DNA of 64,000 nucleotides from Treponema sp. (GTDB lineage: Bacteria; Spirochaetota; Spirochaetia; Treponematales; Breznakiellaceae), in assembly GCA_031288005.1 (NCBI GenBank), contig JAITSE010000101.1, positions 6,405 to 70,404 on the forward strand, given 5' to 3'. The stretch's first letter is position 1, and the number at the start of each line of letters is the position of its first letter. Shown here piece after piece: positions 1 through 8,308 of the stretch. Under the pieces are notes generated by a model. It made no database searches and was not told the DNA's origin. It saw only the letters and a program-made list of their open reading frames with translations. Both the position numbers and the translations under genes were made by a program.

Positions 1-440
1 TGGAACCTTCGGTTCCTTAGCGGTTTCAAAACTCCCCGCACTTTTCTCCGGGGCTGGTTCCCTGCGACCCTACGGGTCGCGTGGAGTTTTGGGACTTACA
101 ACACAATCCATAAATTCAGACACTGTTCCCAAAACTCCTAAGCGACCCGCAGGGTCGCACGGTACACCTATTCGCCGTCCGGGAACTCCCGAAAGGCGTC
201 CGGGAACTCCTGCAATTTGTGGAACCTTAGGTTCCTTCGCAAATTGCTTAGGAGTTTTGAGGCTCCAGGGGGGCCTCTTTCAAAACTCCCCGCACTTGAA
301 ATCGCTAAGGGACCTCCGGTCTCAGGGTTCCACTTTTTTCCCAGTGGCTGTTCTACGAACCTCTGCTTCGATCTCTGCGGCGGAGTTCTTCATTAAAAAA
401 CGGAGATTTAAGGTTTGTTTAGTGAATTTGCATTTTTAGA
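1..440. repeat. Block of nested palindromic intergenic repeats (left end)
   Basis: No credible gene lies here; a 116-codon open frame at 89-439 only reads through repeats. The block holds short hairpins with 3-nt loops at 2-16 (GGAACC-ttc-GGTTCC), 64-80 (GCGACCC-tac-GGGTCGC), 142-158 (GCGACCC-gca-GGGTCGC) and 221-235 (GGAACC-tta-GGTTCC). Positions 83-138 form a unit with perfect 12-bp terminal inverted repeats (GGAGTTTTGGGA / TCCCAAAACTCC), and 251-289 a second, shorter unit. Positions 206-257 are a three-level nested palindrome: an AACTCCT/AGGAGTT arm encloses a GCAATTTG/CAAATTGC arm, which encloses the 221-235 hairpin. Related blocks recur through the window. Function unknown. Confidence 0.8.
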
Positions 441-480
441 ACCGCCTGACGCTTTTTGCCAGAAATATAGGCGCTGGGTA

Positions 481-510
481 TTGCATATTTTGAAAGTGAT
501 TGCTTATACT
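481..510 (+). promoter_or_regulatory. Putative promoter of the V-ATPase operon
   Basis: TTGCAT at 481-486 and TATACT at 505-510, separated by 18 bases, resemble a sigma-70 promoter. It would give a leader of about 35 nt before the first gene at 553. This is pattern matching only. Confidence 0.45.
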
Positions 511-552
511 CATAAGTAGTTCATAATTAAATTAAAGAAAAGGATAATCGCC

Positions 553-912
553 ATGGCTGGCAAACCTGAATTGTTCATCATCATGTTCCGGGCGGAAATT
601 GAAAACAGCATTGAAGACGCCATATCCCTTGAGGGGCTTTACGCAGGGCGTTTCAAGAGCAAGGAAATAAGCGGCCATGTCTATAACGAAAACGAGGCGT
701 TTTTGGCCCGTGAAATTGCGGGCTTAAAAGAGCTTTTGAAGTTTTTGGAATCTTTTGATCCCGCAAGATTTTCAAGAGTGGAAGATATTGCAAATGAAGC
801 CGGCAGTATGATAAAAAAGAAAGTGGCGGATTACGAAGACCCTGAGGCGGTATACGCCATAGTGAGCCGGAAAATCAAAAAAATCTTGACATATCTGAAT
901 CTGTGGGACTAA
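553..912 (+). CDS. Small protein at the head of the V-ATPase operon, function unknown
   Basis: A 119-residue, charged, mostly helical-looking soluble protein without signal peptide or membrane segment. I do not recognise its family. The ATG at 553 follows an AAAGGA-like ribosome site at about 538-543. The gene ends 23 bases before the preferred atpE start, so it is almost certainly in the same transcript. Recognisable peripheral-stalk G/H and central-stalk F subunits are absent from this operon. A small gene in this position could encode a missing or lineage-specific subunit or an assembly factor. The N-terminus lacks the Rossmann-like start expected for subunit F, and heptads for a G/H coiled coil are weak, so this is a hypothesis. 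The gene itself is secure; the function is not. Confidence 0.75.
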   Translation: MAGKPELFIIMFRAEIENSIEDAISLEGLYAGRFKSKEISGHVYNENEAFLAREIAGLKELLKFLESFDPARFSRVEDIANEAGSMIKKKVADYEDPEAVYAIVSRKIKKILTYLNLWD

Positions 913-935
913 AATTTTTTGTAAAAGGGGAGCTT

Positions 936-1547
936 ATGGAAATCCAGTTGCAGGAACTAATTGATAAAATAAAGCGGGACGGCATTGAAGCCGCTGTGGA
1001 AGAGGCGTCCCGTCTTAAAACACAGGCGGAAGAAGAAGCAAAACGAATAACAGAGGCCGCCCGTAAGGAGGCCGCCGGGATTGCAGCCGCTGCCAAGGCC
1101 GATGCGGAAAGGGCCGAAAAAGCGGGAATAGCGGCGGTGGGCCAGGCTTCCAGGAATGTAGTGTTGGCCTTCAAAACCGGGATTCAGGCTGTCTTGGACC
1201 GGATAGTTGTCCGGGAAACCGCTTCATCTTTGAATGACGAAGTACTCAAGGCCGTATTGCCTGATATCCTCAAAGGCTGGGCCGCGGGGAAAGACGCTTT
1301 GAATCTCATCCTGAACGAAGCCCAAGTCCGGAGCCTTGCGGATTATTTTAACGGCAAACTCGCCGGAGAGTTGAAAGCGGGGCTTGAAGTCAAGCCAGAC
1401 CGGAACCTGGCCGCCGGTTTCCGCATCGCCAACAAAGACGGCTCCGCATACTACGATTTTTCCGCCGAATCCGTGGCGGAACTCCTGTCCGCCTACCTCA
1501 ACCCGAGGCTGGCGGAAACCTTAAAAGACGCGGCGAAAGGATTATAG
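936..1547 (+). CDS. atpE: V-type ATPase subunit E (peripheral stalk)
   Basis: A 203-residue protein expected to form the peripheral stalk that holds the A/B head against rotation. Residues about 10-70 are an Ala/Glu/Lys-rich amphipathic helix (for example EEEAKRITEAARKEA), typical of the E-subunit coiled coil; the C-terminal half is a compact domain. The frame is open from 903, but ATG 936 is chosen because AAAAGGGGAG lies just upstream at about 924-932. It sits between the small protein at 553 and the DUF2764 gene 4 bases downstream. Assignment rests on the helix pattern plus operon position and is firm. Confidence 0.9.
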   Translation: MEIQLQELIDKIKRDGIEAAVEEASRLKTQAEEEAKRITEAARKEAAGIAAAAKADAERAEKAGIAAVGQASRNVVLAFKTGIQAVLDRIVVRETASSLNDEVLKAVLPDILKGWAAGKDALNLILNEAQVRSLADYFNGKLAGELKAGLEVKPDRNLAAGFRIANKDGSAYYDFSAESVAELLSAYLNPRLAETLKDAAKGL

Positions 1548-1551
1548 GACC

Positions 1552-2136
1552 GTGGGGTACTATTATTTGGCCGCCCAGCTTCCTTCCCTCCTTTACGGGC
1601 AGATCACGCCTATGAGTTCCAGGGCTTTCCTGGATCTTTGCAAGAGCCTTTTGAATGATGAGGACAGGGAAATCCTGGAACTCTGTGCGCTGGACCCGGC
1701 GGATTATGCGGATTCGTCCATGCCGGATCGTTCCGCTTTTATAAACAACTGGCGAAACTGGGAGCGCTCTCTCAAGCTAAACCTTGCCAGATACCGGGCG
1801 CAGCGCCTTAAACGGGAAGGCGGCCCGGCGCTGGACCCGCCGGATTATCCCGCGGATGCGGCGTCCGCGGCCAAGACAGCGGCGGCTATGGATTCCCCGC
1901 TGGAAGCGGAAATTTTTCTGGACAAGGCCAGGTGGGACGCCATAGAGCTTTTTCAGGGCATTGATTATTTCAGCAATAACACAATATTCGCCTACCTTCT
2001 CAAACTGCGGCTCTTGGAGCGGCGGGCCTTGTTTAAGGCCGAAGAAGGATTTGCGGAATACAAGGGGCTTTACGCTTCCATTATAGGAGAGCGGGAAAAT
2101 GCCTCAAAGCGAGTTGAATCGGGAGTACCGAAATGA
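1552..2136 (+). CDS. DUF2764 protein, probable V-ATPase subunit C equivalent
   Basis: A 194-residue soluble protein starting with a tyrosine run (MGYYYLAAQLPSL) typical of the DUF2764 family found in bacterial V-ATPase operons of spirochetes, chlamydiae and Bacteroidetes. It occupies the slot held by subunit C in Thermus and Enterococcus operons (between E and A), so it probably links the rotor to the membrane ring. That role is inferred from position. The start is GTG at 1552, 4 bases after the atpE stop. The stop overlaps the atpA start (ATGA at 2133-2136), which suggests translational coupling. Confidence 0.85.
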   Translation: MGYYYLAAQLPSLLYGQITPMSSRAFLDLCKSLLNDEDREILELCALDPADYADSSMPDRSAFINNWRNWERSLKLNLARYRAQRLKREGGPALDPPDYPADAASAAKTAAAMDSPLEAEIFLDKARWDAIELFQGIDYFSNNTIFAYLLKLRLLERRALFKAEEGFAEYKGLYASIIGERENASKRVESGVPK

Positions 2137-3893
2137 CCGGAACAAAAGGAACAGTAGTTGCCGTAAACGGCAACATGGTGAGCGTGCGTTTTGACGGCGC
2201 TGTCTCAATGAACGAAGTGGCTTATGTCAAAACAGGCGGAAAACAACTCAAAAGTGAGGTTATCCGAATCCGGGGAGATGTTTCCCAACTCCAGGTATTT
2301 GAGATTACCAAGGGAATCTCCATCGGCGACGAGGTGGAATATACCGGGGATATGCTGGCTGTGGAAGTCGGCCCCGGTCTTCTGGGACAGGTCTTCGACG
2401 GCCTCCAAAACCCTCTTCCCAAACTCGCCGAAGCCGCGGGTTATTTTCTGGAGCGGGGCGTCTATCTTGATCCCCTGCCCGCGGATAAAATATGGGAGTT
2501 TACTCCCGCGGTGAAGCCTGGAGATAAGGTTGAGCGGGCGGATACTTTGGGGACCGTGCCGGAAGGGGCTTTTACCCACCGCGTTATGGTGCCTTTCGGA
2601 ATGTACGGCTCCTACACCGTAGCCTCGATTAAAGCAGCCGGATCATATACGATCCGGGAAACCATTGCGGAACTTAGGGACGAAAAGGGCGGTACTTTTC
2701 CGGTAACTATGTCTTTCCATTGGCCCGTCAAAAGGCCGGTAGATTGCTACGAGGAGCGGCTCAAACCCAAGGAACCTATGGTTACCCGGGTAAGGCTCAT
2801 CGACACCTTTTTTCCCGTGGCCAGAGGGGGGACTTACTGTATTCCAGGACCTTTTGGCGCGGGGAAGACGGTTTTGCAGCAGATTACGAGCCGCCATGCC
2901 GATGTGGATATTGTGATCCTTGCCGCCTGCGGGGAAAGAGCCGGCGAAGTGGTAGAAACTCTCAAGGAATTCCCCGAACTTCTGGACCCAAAGACCGGGC
3001 GCTCCCTCATGGAACGGACGGTGATCATCTGCAATACATCTTCAATGCCTGTGGCGGCGAGGGAAGCTTCCGTATATACCGCTGTAACTTTGGCGGAATA
3101 CTACCGGCAGATGGGGCTTAACATTCTTCTCTTGGCGGACTCTACAAGCCGCTGGGCCCAGGCCATGCGGGAAATGTCCGGACGGCTGGAGGAAATCCCC
3201 GGGGAAGAAGCTTTTCCCGCGTATCTCGAATCCACGATTGCCAGTTTCTATGAGCGGGCGGGCTTGGTGCGGCTCAGAGACGGTTCTATTGGCTCGGTTA
3301 CCATCGGCGGCACGGTCAGCCCTGCGGGCGGCAACTTTGAAGAGCCCGTAACCCAGGCAACTCTGAAAGTAGTGGGAGCCTTCCACGGTCTTTCCAGGGA
3401 GCGTTCTGACGCTCGTAAATACCCGGCTATTCACCCGCTGGATTCCTGGTCCAAGTACGATGGTATCCTTTCCCAGGACAAGGTATCCTACGCCCACGGC
3501 TTCATGAGACGGGGTTCCGAAGTCGAACAGATGATGAAGGTTGTCGGAGAGGAGGGTACCAGTCTGGATGACTATATTATCTATCTCAAAGGCGATTTCC
3601 TGGATGCGGTTTATTTCCAGCAGGACTCTTTCGATCCGATTGACTCATCGGTAAGCCCGGAACGTCAAAAGCACATATTTTTTATTATTTTGAGCATTTT
3701 AACCTCCCATTTCAGCTTTCCCGATAAAAACGAGGCCCGCATCTGGTTTAACAGGCTCAGGCAGCGTTTCCTTGACTATAATAGCACCAAATGGCAGGAC
3801 GAGCGCTTTAAAATTCTGGAAAAAGAAGTCCTGGACGAGGTAAGTGCCAAGGCGGAAGGTATGGACCCGGCGGGTCAAAAATTTATTGATTAG
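2133..3893 (+). CDS. atpA: V-type ATPase catalytic subunit A
   Basis: A 586-residue catalytic subunit that hydrolyses or makes ATP in the A3B3 head. The P-loop GPFGAGKT is at residues 239-246 (Lys245). The long non-homologous insert that separates V-type A from F-type beta lies ahead of it, and the GERAGEV and SRWAQAMREMSGRLEEIPGE signatures follow. Length is normal. The start overlaps the preceding stop by 4 bases, and atpB follows after 15 bases with an AGGCGGAG ribosome site. The enzyme can run as an ion pump or a synthase; the sequence does not show which direction prevails. Confidence 0.98.
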   Translation: MTGTKGTVVAVNGNMVSVRFDGAVSMNEVAYVKTGGKQLKSEVIRIRGDVSQLQVFEITKGISIGDEVEYTGDMLAVEVGPGLLGQVFDGLQNPLPKLAEAAGYFLERGVYLDPLPADKIWEFTPAVKPGDKVERADTLGTVPEGAFTHRVMVPFGMYGSYTVASIKAAGSYTIRETIAELRDEKGGTFPVTMSFHWPVKRPVDCYEERLKPKEPMVTRVRLIDTFFPVARGGTYCIPGPFGAGKTVLQQITSRHADVDIVILAACGERAGEVVETLKEFPELLDPKTGRSLMERTVIICNTSSMPVAAREASVYTAVTLAEYYRQMGLNILLLADSTSRWAQAMREMSGRLEEIPGEEAFPAYLESTIASFYERAGLVRLRDGSIGSVTIGGTVSPAGGNFEEPVTQATLKVVGAFHGLSRERSDARKYPAIHPLDSWSKYDGILSQDKVSYAHGFMRRGSEVEQMMKVVGEEGTSLDDYIIYLKGDFLDAVYFQQDSFDPIDSSVSPERQKHIFFIILSILTSHFSFPDKNEARIWFNRLRQRFLDYNSTKWQDERFKILEKEVLDEVSAKAEGMDPAGQKFID

Positions 3894-3908
3894 CAGGCGG
3901 AGAAAACC

Positions 3909-5204
3909 ATGAAAAAGGTATACAGCAAAATAGAATCTATCACCGGCTCCGTTATCAGCGTGCGGGCTGAAAATGTCCGCTACGGAGACCTCGCGGAGGT
4001 AGACACCGTATTCGGCGTTTCTCTGGCGGAAGTAAACCGTTTAGAAAACGATATGGTTTCCCTCCAGGTATTTGCCGGAGGCCGGGGTATTTCCACAGGC
4101 GACACGGTCCGTTTTCTAGGCCGGGAGATGCAGGTTTCCTTCTCGGAAAACCTTATGGGAAGGGTCTTTTCCGGTTCCGGAGCGCCCCGGGACAAGGGGC
4201 CGTCCCTCCATGAGAATCTTATCCCTATCGGAGGCCCTTCGGTCAATCCTTCCCAGCGTATTGTTCCCCGAAAGATGATACGTACCGGCATCCCCATGAT
4301 TGACCTTTTTAATACTCTTGTGGTTTCCCAGAAACTCCCTATTTTCTCTGTCTCCGGGGAGCCATACAACGATCTTTTGGCTCGTATCGCAATGCAGGCA
4401 GAAGTCGACATCATCGTACTTGGAGGTATGGGCCTTAAATACGATGATTATCTTTTCTTTAAGGATACCCTGGAAGAGGGCGGCGCCCTTCCCAGGACAG
4501 TGATGTTCATCCATACCGCGAGCGATCCTACAGTTGAATGCCTGATGATTCCAGATATGTCCCTGGCTGTGGCGGAACAGTTTGCCCTTCAGGGCAGGGA
4601 CGTGCTGGTTCTCCTTACGGATATGACCAACTTTGCCGACGCCATGAAGGAAATCTCGATCATCCAGGAACAGGTCCCCAGCAACCGGGGCTATCCAGGA
4701 GATCTTTACAGCCAGCTTGCCTCCAGGTACGAAAAAGCTGTTGACTTTGAAACCGCCGGCTCCATCACCATTCTGGGGGTAACTACCATGCCTGGCGACG
4801 ATGTAACTCATCCCGTACCTGACAACACGGGGTATATAACAGAGGGCCAATATTATCTAAAGAACGGACGGATAGAGCCTTTCGGGTCTCTTTCACGGCT
4901 TAAGCAACAGGTGAACGGCAAGACCAGAGTTGATCACCGGGCTCTTATGGACGGTATGATCAAGCTCTATTCCGCCTTCAAGGATACGCTGGAGAAGAAA
5001 GCCATGGGTTTCATTATGACCGCTTGGGACGAAAAGCTCCTTAAATACGGGGATAAGTTTGAGAAGGAAATGATGGATCTTTCAGTTAATATCCCCCTGG
5101 AGCGGGCCCTGGACCTTGGCTGGGAAATCCTTGCTGATTGTTTCAGCCCGGAGGAAACGGGACTACGGACTGAACTCATCGGGAAGTTCTGGCCCAAGAA
5201 GTAG
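3909..5204 (+). CDS. atpB: V-type ATPase non-catalytic subunit B
   Basis: A 431-residue regulatory, nucleotide-site-contributing subunit that alternates with A in the hexameric head. It lacks a canonical P-loop, as expected for B, and has the family's [12 protein letters not shown] and [13 protein letters not shown] stretches and the conserved SRY segment near residue 275. It lies 15 bases after atpA and 9 bases before atpD, in the middle of the operon. No truncation or unusual residue was seen. Confidence 0.97.
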   Translation: MKKVYSKIESITGSVISVRAENVRYGDLAEVDTVFGVSLAEVNRLENDMVSLQVFAGGRGISTGDTVRFLGREMQVSFSENLMGRVFSGSGAPRDKGPSLHENLIPIGGPSVNPSQRIVPRKMIRTGIPMIDLFNTLVVSQKLPIFSVSGEPYNDLLARIAMQAEVDIIVLGGMGLKYDDYLFFKDTLEEGGALPRTVMFIHTASDPTVECLMIPDMSLAVAEQFALQGRDVLVLLTDMTNFADAMKEISIIQEQVPSNRGYPGDLYSQLASRYEKAVDFETAGSITILGVTTMPGDDVTHPVPDNTGYITEGQYYLKNGRIEPFGSLSRLKQQVNGKTRVDHRALMDGMIKLYSAFKDTLEKKAMGFIMTAWDEKLLKYGDKFEKEMMDLSVNIPLERALDLGWEILADCFSPEETGLRTELIGKFWPKK

Positions 5205-5213
5205 CGAGGGGCA

Positions 5214-5846
5214 ATGGCAAAGATAAAACTCACCAAAAATGAGCTCAAAAAGCAAAAAGATTCGCTCAAAATGTTCCAGCGTTATCTCCCTACCCTGATG
5301 CTGAAAAAACAGCAGCTCCAGGCGGAAATTAGGACCACGGAACTCAGGATGCGTGAACGGGAAGATGAGCGGGACCGGCTTACCCGCGCCTTTCAATCAT
5401 GGATTGCAGTTTTTGGCGAAACCGGCGTGTTTACTCAATGCATTCTTAAAATAACCGGCGTAAAGACTTCCGCAGGCAACATCGCCGGCGTTGCGATTCC
5501 TGTTTTTGAAGGCGCGGAATTTGCGGTAGAAGCCTACGACCTTATCAACACTCCCCTGTGGCTTGATACGGCTGTAGAGAGGATGAAACAGATGCTGCTT
5601 CTGAATTTGGAGATAGAGACCTTGGAGGAACAGCGGCAAAGATTAAACCGGGAATTGCGGGTTACAACCCAGCGGGTCAATCTCTTTGAGAAGATTAAAA
5701 TTCCCGAGACAAGGGGAAACATTAAAAAGATACAGGTCTATTTGGGGGATCAACAGACTTCAGCGGTGGTCCGGGGGAAAATAGCCAAGCGTGGTTTAGC
5801 CCGTGCGGTCCAGGGAGCCGGCGTCTCCAAAGGAGCCGGGGCATGA
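5214..5846 (+). CDS. atpD: V-type ATPase subunit D (central rotor shaft)
   Basis: A 210-residue protein forming the rotating shaft inside the A/B head. It starts with the charged helix typical of subunit D (KNELKKQKDSLKMFQRYLP) and ends in a second long helix with the sequence LFEKIKIPETRGNIKKI, giving the antiparallel coiled-coil layout of the family. A GAGGGG ribosome site precedes ATG 5214. The stop overlaps the atpI start by 4 bases (ATGA at 5843-5846). Confidence 0.95.
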   Translation: MAKIKLTKNELKKQKDSLKMFQRYLPTLMLKKQQLQAEIRTTELRMREREDERDRLTRAFQSWIAVFGETGVFTQCILKITGVKTSAGNIAGVAIPVFEGAEFAVEAYDLINTPLWLDTAVERMKQMLLLNLEIETLEEQRQRLNRELRVTTQRVNLFEKIKIPETRGNIKKIQVYLGDQQTSAVVRGKIAKRGLARAVQGAGVSKGAGA

Positions 5847-7717
5847 TCGTACCAATGAAGAAAATATCCCTCGTGGTGATGAATAAGAGCCGGGAGGCTT
5901 CTCTGGAGAGCCTTCGTGAAATCGGGGTGCTTCACCTTGAAAAACGGAACGTGACTTCGGCGGAACTTTCGCTTTTGCTGGATCAGAAAGTTCGCGCTGA
6001 AACAGCCCTGGGCATCCTGCAAGTCTATAAGGAACTGAATTCCAGGGAGCGGGTGGAAAAGAGTTTCAATCCGCAAGAACTTATTGGCAAGGTCTTGTCC
6101 CTGAATGAGGAAAAGAAATCTCTACAGGAAAGGACGGTTTGGATCATCAAAGAGAGGAGCCGCATCGAAAAATGGGGGGATTTTGATCCCCGCCTTTTGG
6201 AGGAACTTGCGGAGGGAGGGGCGTCCCTTATTCTTTACGAGCTTTCTCATAGAGTCTATGAAACCCTGAGAAGCGATGAGCGGGTTATTCTTTTGGGCAA
6301 GGACAAGAATACGGTTTACTGCGCTGCTCTGGCTCCCCTTTCAGGCGAAGCGGTTCCATGGCTTTTGCCTGAAAAATCACTTTCGGAGTTGGATGAGGAC
6401 GCCGCGAATATCCGGTCCAGGCTGGCGGAAATCGAGACTGAATTTGCGGACCTTGCCCAGCAGAAAGATGAAATAAGCCTGCGACTTGAAACTCTTACTT
6501 CAGATATAGAGTTTGAAACCGCCAGGGCCGGCATGGATCTTTTGCAAGACGCCCCGGCGGAACTTACGGTTTCATGGATAACCGGGTATATCCCCCGGGA
6601 CGATCTGGGACTGCTCAAACGGGCGGCGGCGGAAAAAGGCTGGGCTTTTGCCGCAGACGATCCCGGACCGGAGGACCCTGTTCCCACAAAGCTTAAAAAC
6701 AATAAGCTGGCAAGCCTAATATATCCCCTTACAGACTTTCTGGAAGTCGTGCCGGGATACCGGGAAATTGATATTTCGGGATGGTTTCTGTTCTTTTTTG
6801 TCATTTTTTTTGGCATGATTTTCGGCGATGCGGGTTACGGCGCTTTAATTCTGATTATTTCTCTCTTTGGGATCATCAAAACGGCAAAAAAAGGCGTCCC
6901 TCCCGTCTTTAAGCTCCTCGTCCTTCTGGGGCTTTCCAATTTTACCTGGGGGGTCCTTAGCTGCGCATGGTTCGGCCTCAAGGTAGACCAGATTCCAGAT
7001 TTGCTAAAAGGCATATCTTTGGATATGATTTCAAACGTCACCGCAGACCGGTCTGACATGGATAAGGCCATTGTTCAGCAGAATTTGATGATCTTCTGTT
7101 TTTCCCTGGCGTTGCTTCAGCTTTCAATCGGGCATATCCTCGCTATATTGCATGAGATATCTCTCAAAATACTGGGACATCTGGGCAATATCGCTATGCT
7201 CGGAGGGATGTATTTCATTATTCTTTCACTTATAGCAAGCAATGAAGCCCGGCAGATACCTATGTATAGTCAGGCGGTCTACGTTTTTGCCGCGGGATTT
7301 GTTTTCAGCTTTGTGTTTTCAAACTATGAGGGAAGCATAGGCCGTTCTGTTCTGGAAAGCCTAAAGAACATTATCTCGGTAATTCTTGGCATTGCCAATA
7401 TATTTTCCGATATTATGTCCTATATACGGCTTTGGGCTGTGGGTCTTGCGGGCGCGGCGATTGCGGACACTGTTGATACCATGGCTGTCCAGATAGGCGG
7501 AACAGCGGGGCCTGTAGCGGTACATTTTATCGTCTTTGTTCTCGCCGCTCTGCTTCTGGCCTTTGGACACGGTCTCAACCTGGTCCTCAACATGCTTTCA
7601 GTTCTGGTTCATGGCGTCCGGCTTAATACCCTGGAGTTTTCAGGTCATGTGGGGCTTACATGGGCGGGTATTGCATACCGGCCCTTTTCAAAACGGGCTA
7701 TTCGTTCCGGCGAATAG
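5843..7717 (+). CDS. atpI: V-type ATPase membrane subunit I (a-subunit)
   Basis: A 624-residue stator subunit that forms the ion half-channels. About 320 residues of cytosolic coiled-coil domain are followed by a membrane domain with some seven or eight hydrophobic helices. The conserved late segment SYIRLWAVGLAGAA carries the essential arginine (Arg529), which faces the proteolipid glutamate during rotation. The gene is translationally coupled to atpD by an ATGA overlap. The next gene, atpK, is 60 bases away behind a small hairpin. Confidence 0.96.
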   Translation: MIVPMKKISLVVMNKSREASLESLREIGVLHLEKRNVTSAELSLLLDQKVRAETALGILQVYKELNSRERVEKSFNPQELIGKVLSLNEEKKSLQERTVWIIKERSRIEKWGDFDPRLLEELAEGGASLILYELSHRVYETLRSDERVILLGKDKNTVYCAALAPLSGEAVPWLLPEKSLSELDEDAANIRSRLAEIETEFADLAQQKDEISLRLETLTSDIEFETARAGMDLLQDAPAELTVSWITGYIPRDDLGLLKRAAAEKGWAFAADDPGPEDPVPTKLKNNKLASLIYPLTDFLEVVPGYREIDISGWFLFFFVIFFGMIFGDAGYGALILIISLFGIIKTAKKGVPPVFKLLVLLGLSNFTWGVLSCAWFGLKVDQIPDLLKGISLDMISNVTADRSDMDKAIVQQNLMIFCFSLALLQLSIGHILAILHEISLKILGHLGNIAMLGGMYFIILSLIASNEARQIPMYSQAVYVFAAGFVFSFVFSNYEGSIGRSVLESLKNIISVILGIANIFSDIMSYIRLWAVGLAGAAIADTVDTMAVQIGGTAGPVAVHFIVFVLAALLLAFGHGLNLVLNMLSVLVHGVRLNTLEFSGHVGLTWAGIAYRPFSKRAIRSGE

Positions 7718-7732
7718 TATAAATAGAAAACG

Positions 7733-7752
7733 CACCGGCTTAATCCCCGGTG
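7733..7752 (+). promoter_or_regulatory. Small hairpin between atpI and atpK
   Basis: CACCGG (7733-7738) and CCGGTG (7747-7752) can pair around an 8-nt loop in the only long gap of the operon. It lies upstream of an AGGAG ribosome site at about 7763. Because K is needed in many copies per complex, a stabilising or processing hairpin would make sense; this is inference. Confidence 0.35.
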
Positions 7753-7777
7753 ACTTCAAAATTAGGAGTTTGAGATT

Positions 7778-8230
7778 ATGAATTTAGGTTTGATAGGCGC
7801 AGGATTAGTGATGGGCCTTTCCGCTGTAGGATCGGCATTGGGAATCGGCATTGCGGGCCAGGCAGTTATCGGGGCATGGAAAAAATGTTATATCGCCAAC
7901 AAGCCCGCGCCCATGACGCTGCTCGCCTTTGGCGGGGCTCCCCTAACCCAGACTTTCTACGGCTATATTTTGGGCTTCCTTTTTATGAAACCCGCGGCCT
8001 TGGAGGTGGTAAATGATCCGCAGAAAGGCTCCCTGTATCTTGGTATTGGTATTGCTTCAGGCCTCGCCATAGCCTTTTCCGCCATTGCCCAGGGCAGGGC
8101 CGGCGCCGCGGGCGCGGATGCCGCAGGTGAAACCGGCAAGGGCTTTGTAAATTACATGATGATTGTGGGTATCTGCGAAACTGTCGCTATTTTCGCGATG
8201 GTTCTCTCCATGATCAGCCTTAGCATCTAA
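7778..8230 (+). CDS. atpK: V-type ATPase proteolipid subunit K, probably Na+-binding
   Basis: A 150-residue double-hairpin proteolipid with four hydrophobic helices that forms the rotor ring. The ion-binding glutamate is in the fourth helix (Glu134, in GICETVAIF). Aligned by eye with Enterococcus hirae NtpK, Thr57 and Gln58 (in APLTQTFYG), Gln105 (in SAIAQGR) and Glu134 match the Na+ ligands Thr64, Gln65, Gln110 and Glu139. The backbone-donor Leu61 position is Ala. This set suggests Na+ rather than H+ translocation, although only measurement would show it. Good AGGAG ribosome site. Last gene of the V-ATPase operon. Confidence 0.95.
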   Translation: MNLGLIGAGLVMGLSAVGSALGIGIAGQAVIGAWKKCYIANKPAPMTLLAFGGAPLTQTFYGYILGFLFMKPAALEVVNDPQKGSLYLGIGIASGLAIAFSAIAQGRAGAAGADAAGETGKGFVNYMMIVGICETVAIFAMVLSMISLSI

Positions 8231-8308
8231 TCCGGGACATTGCGGCAGTTATAGACTCCCGGCCTGTGCAGTCAGGGTGCGCCGGGCGGCTAGTTGTTTT
8301 GACATTAA

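Noticed and set aside
89..439. Open frame of 116 codons at the left end
   Set aside because: It reads through palindromic repeats, gives a Pro/Arg/Thr-rich unlikely protein and has no ribosome site.
1..440. CRISPR array
   Set aside because: Repeats are palindromic, irregularly spaced and variable in sequence; there are no uniform spacers and no cas genes.
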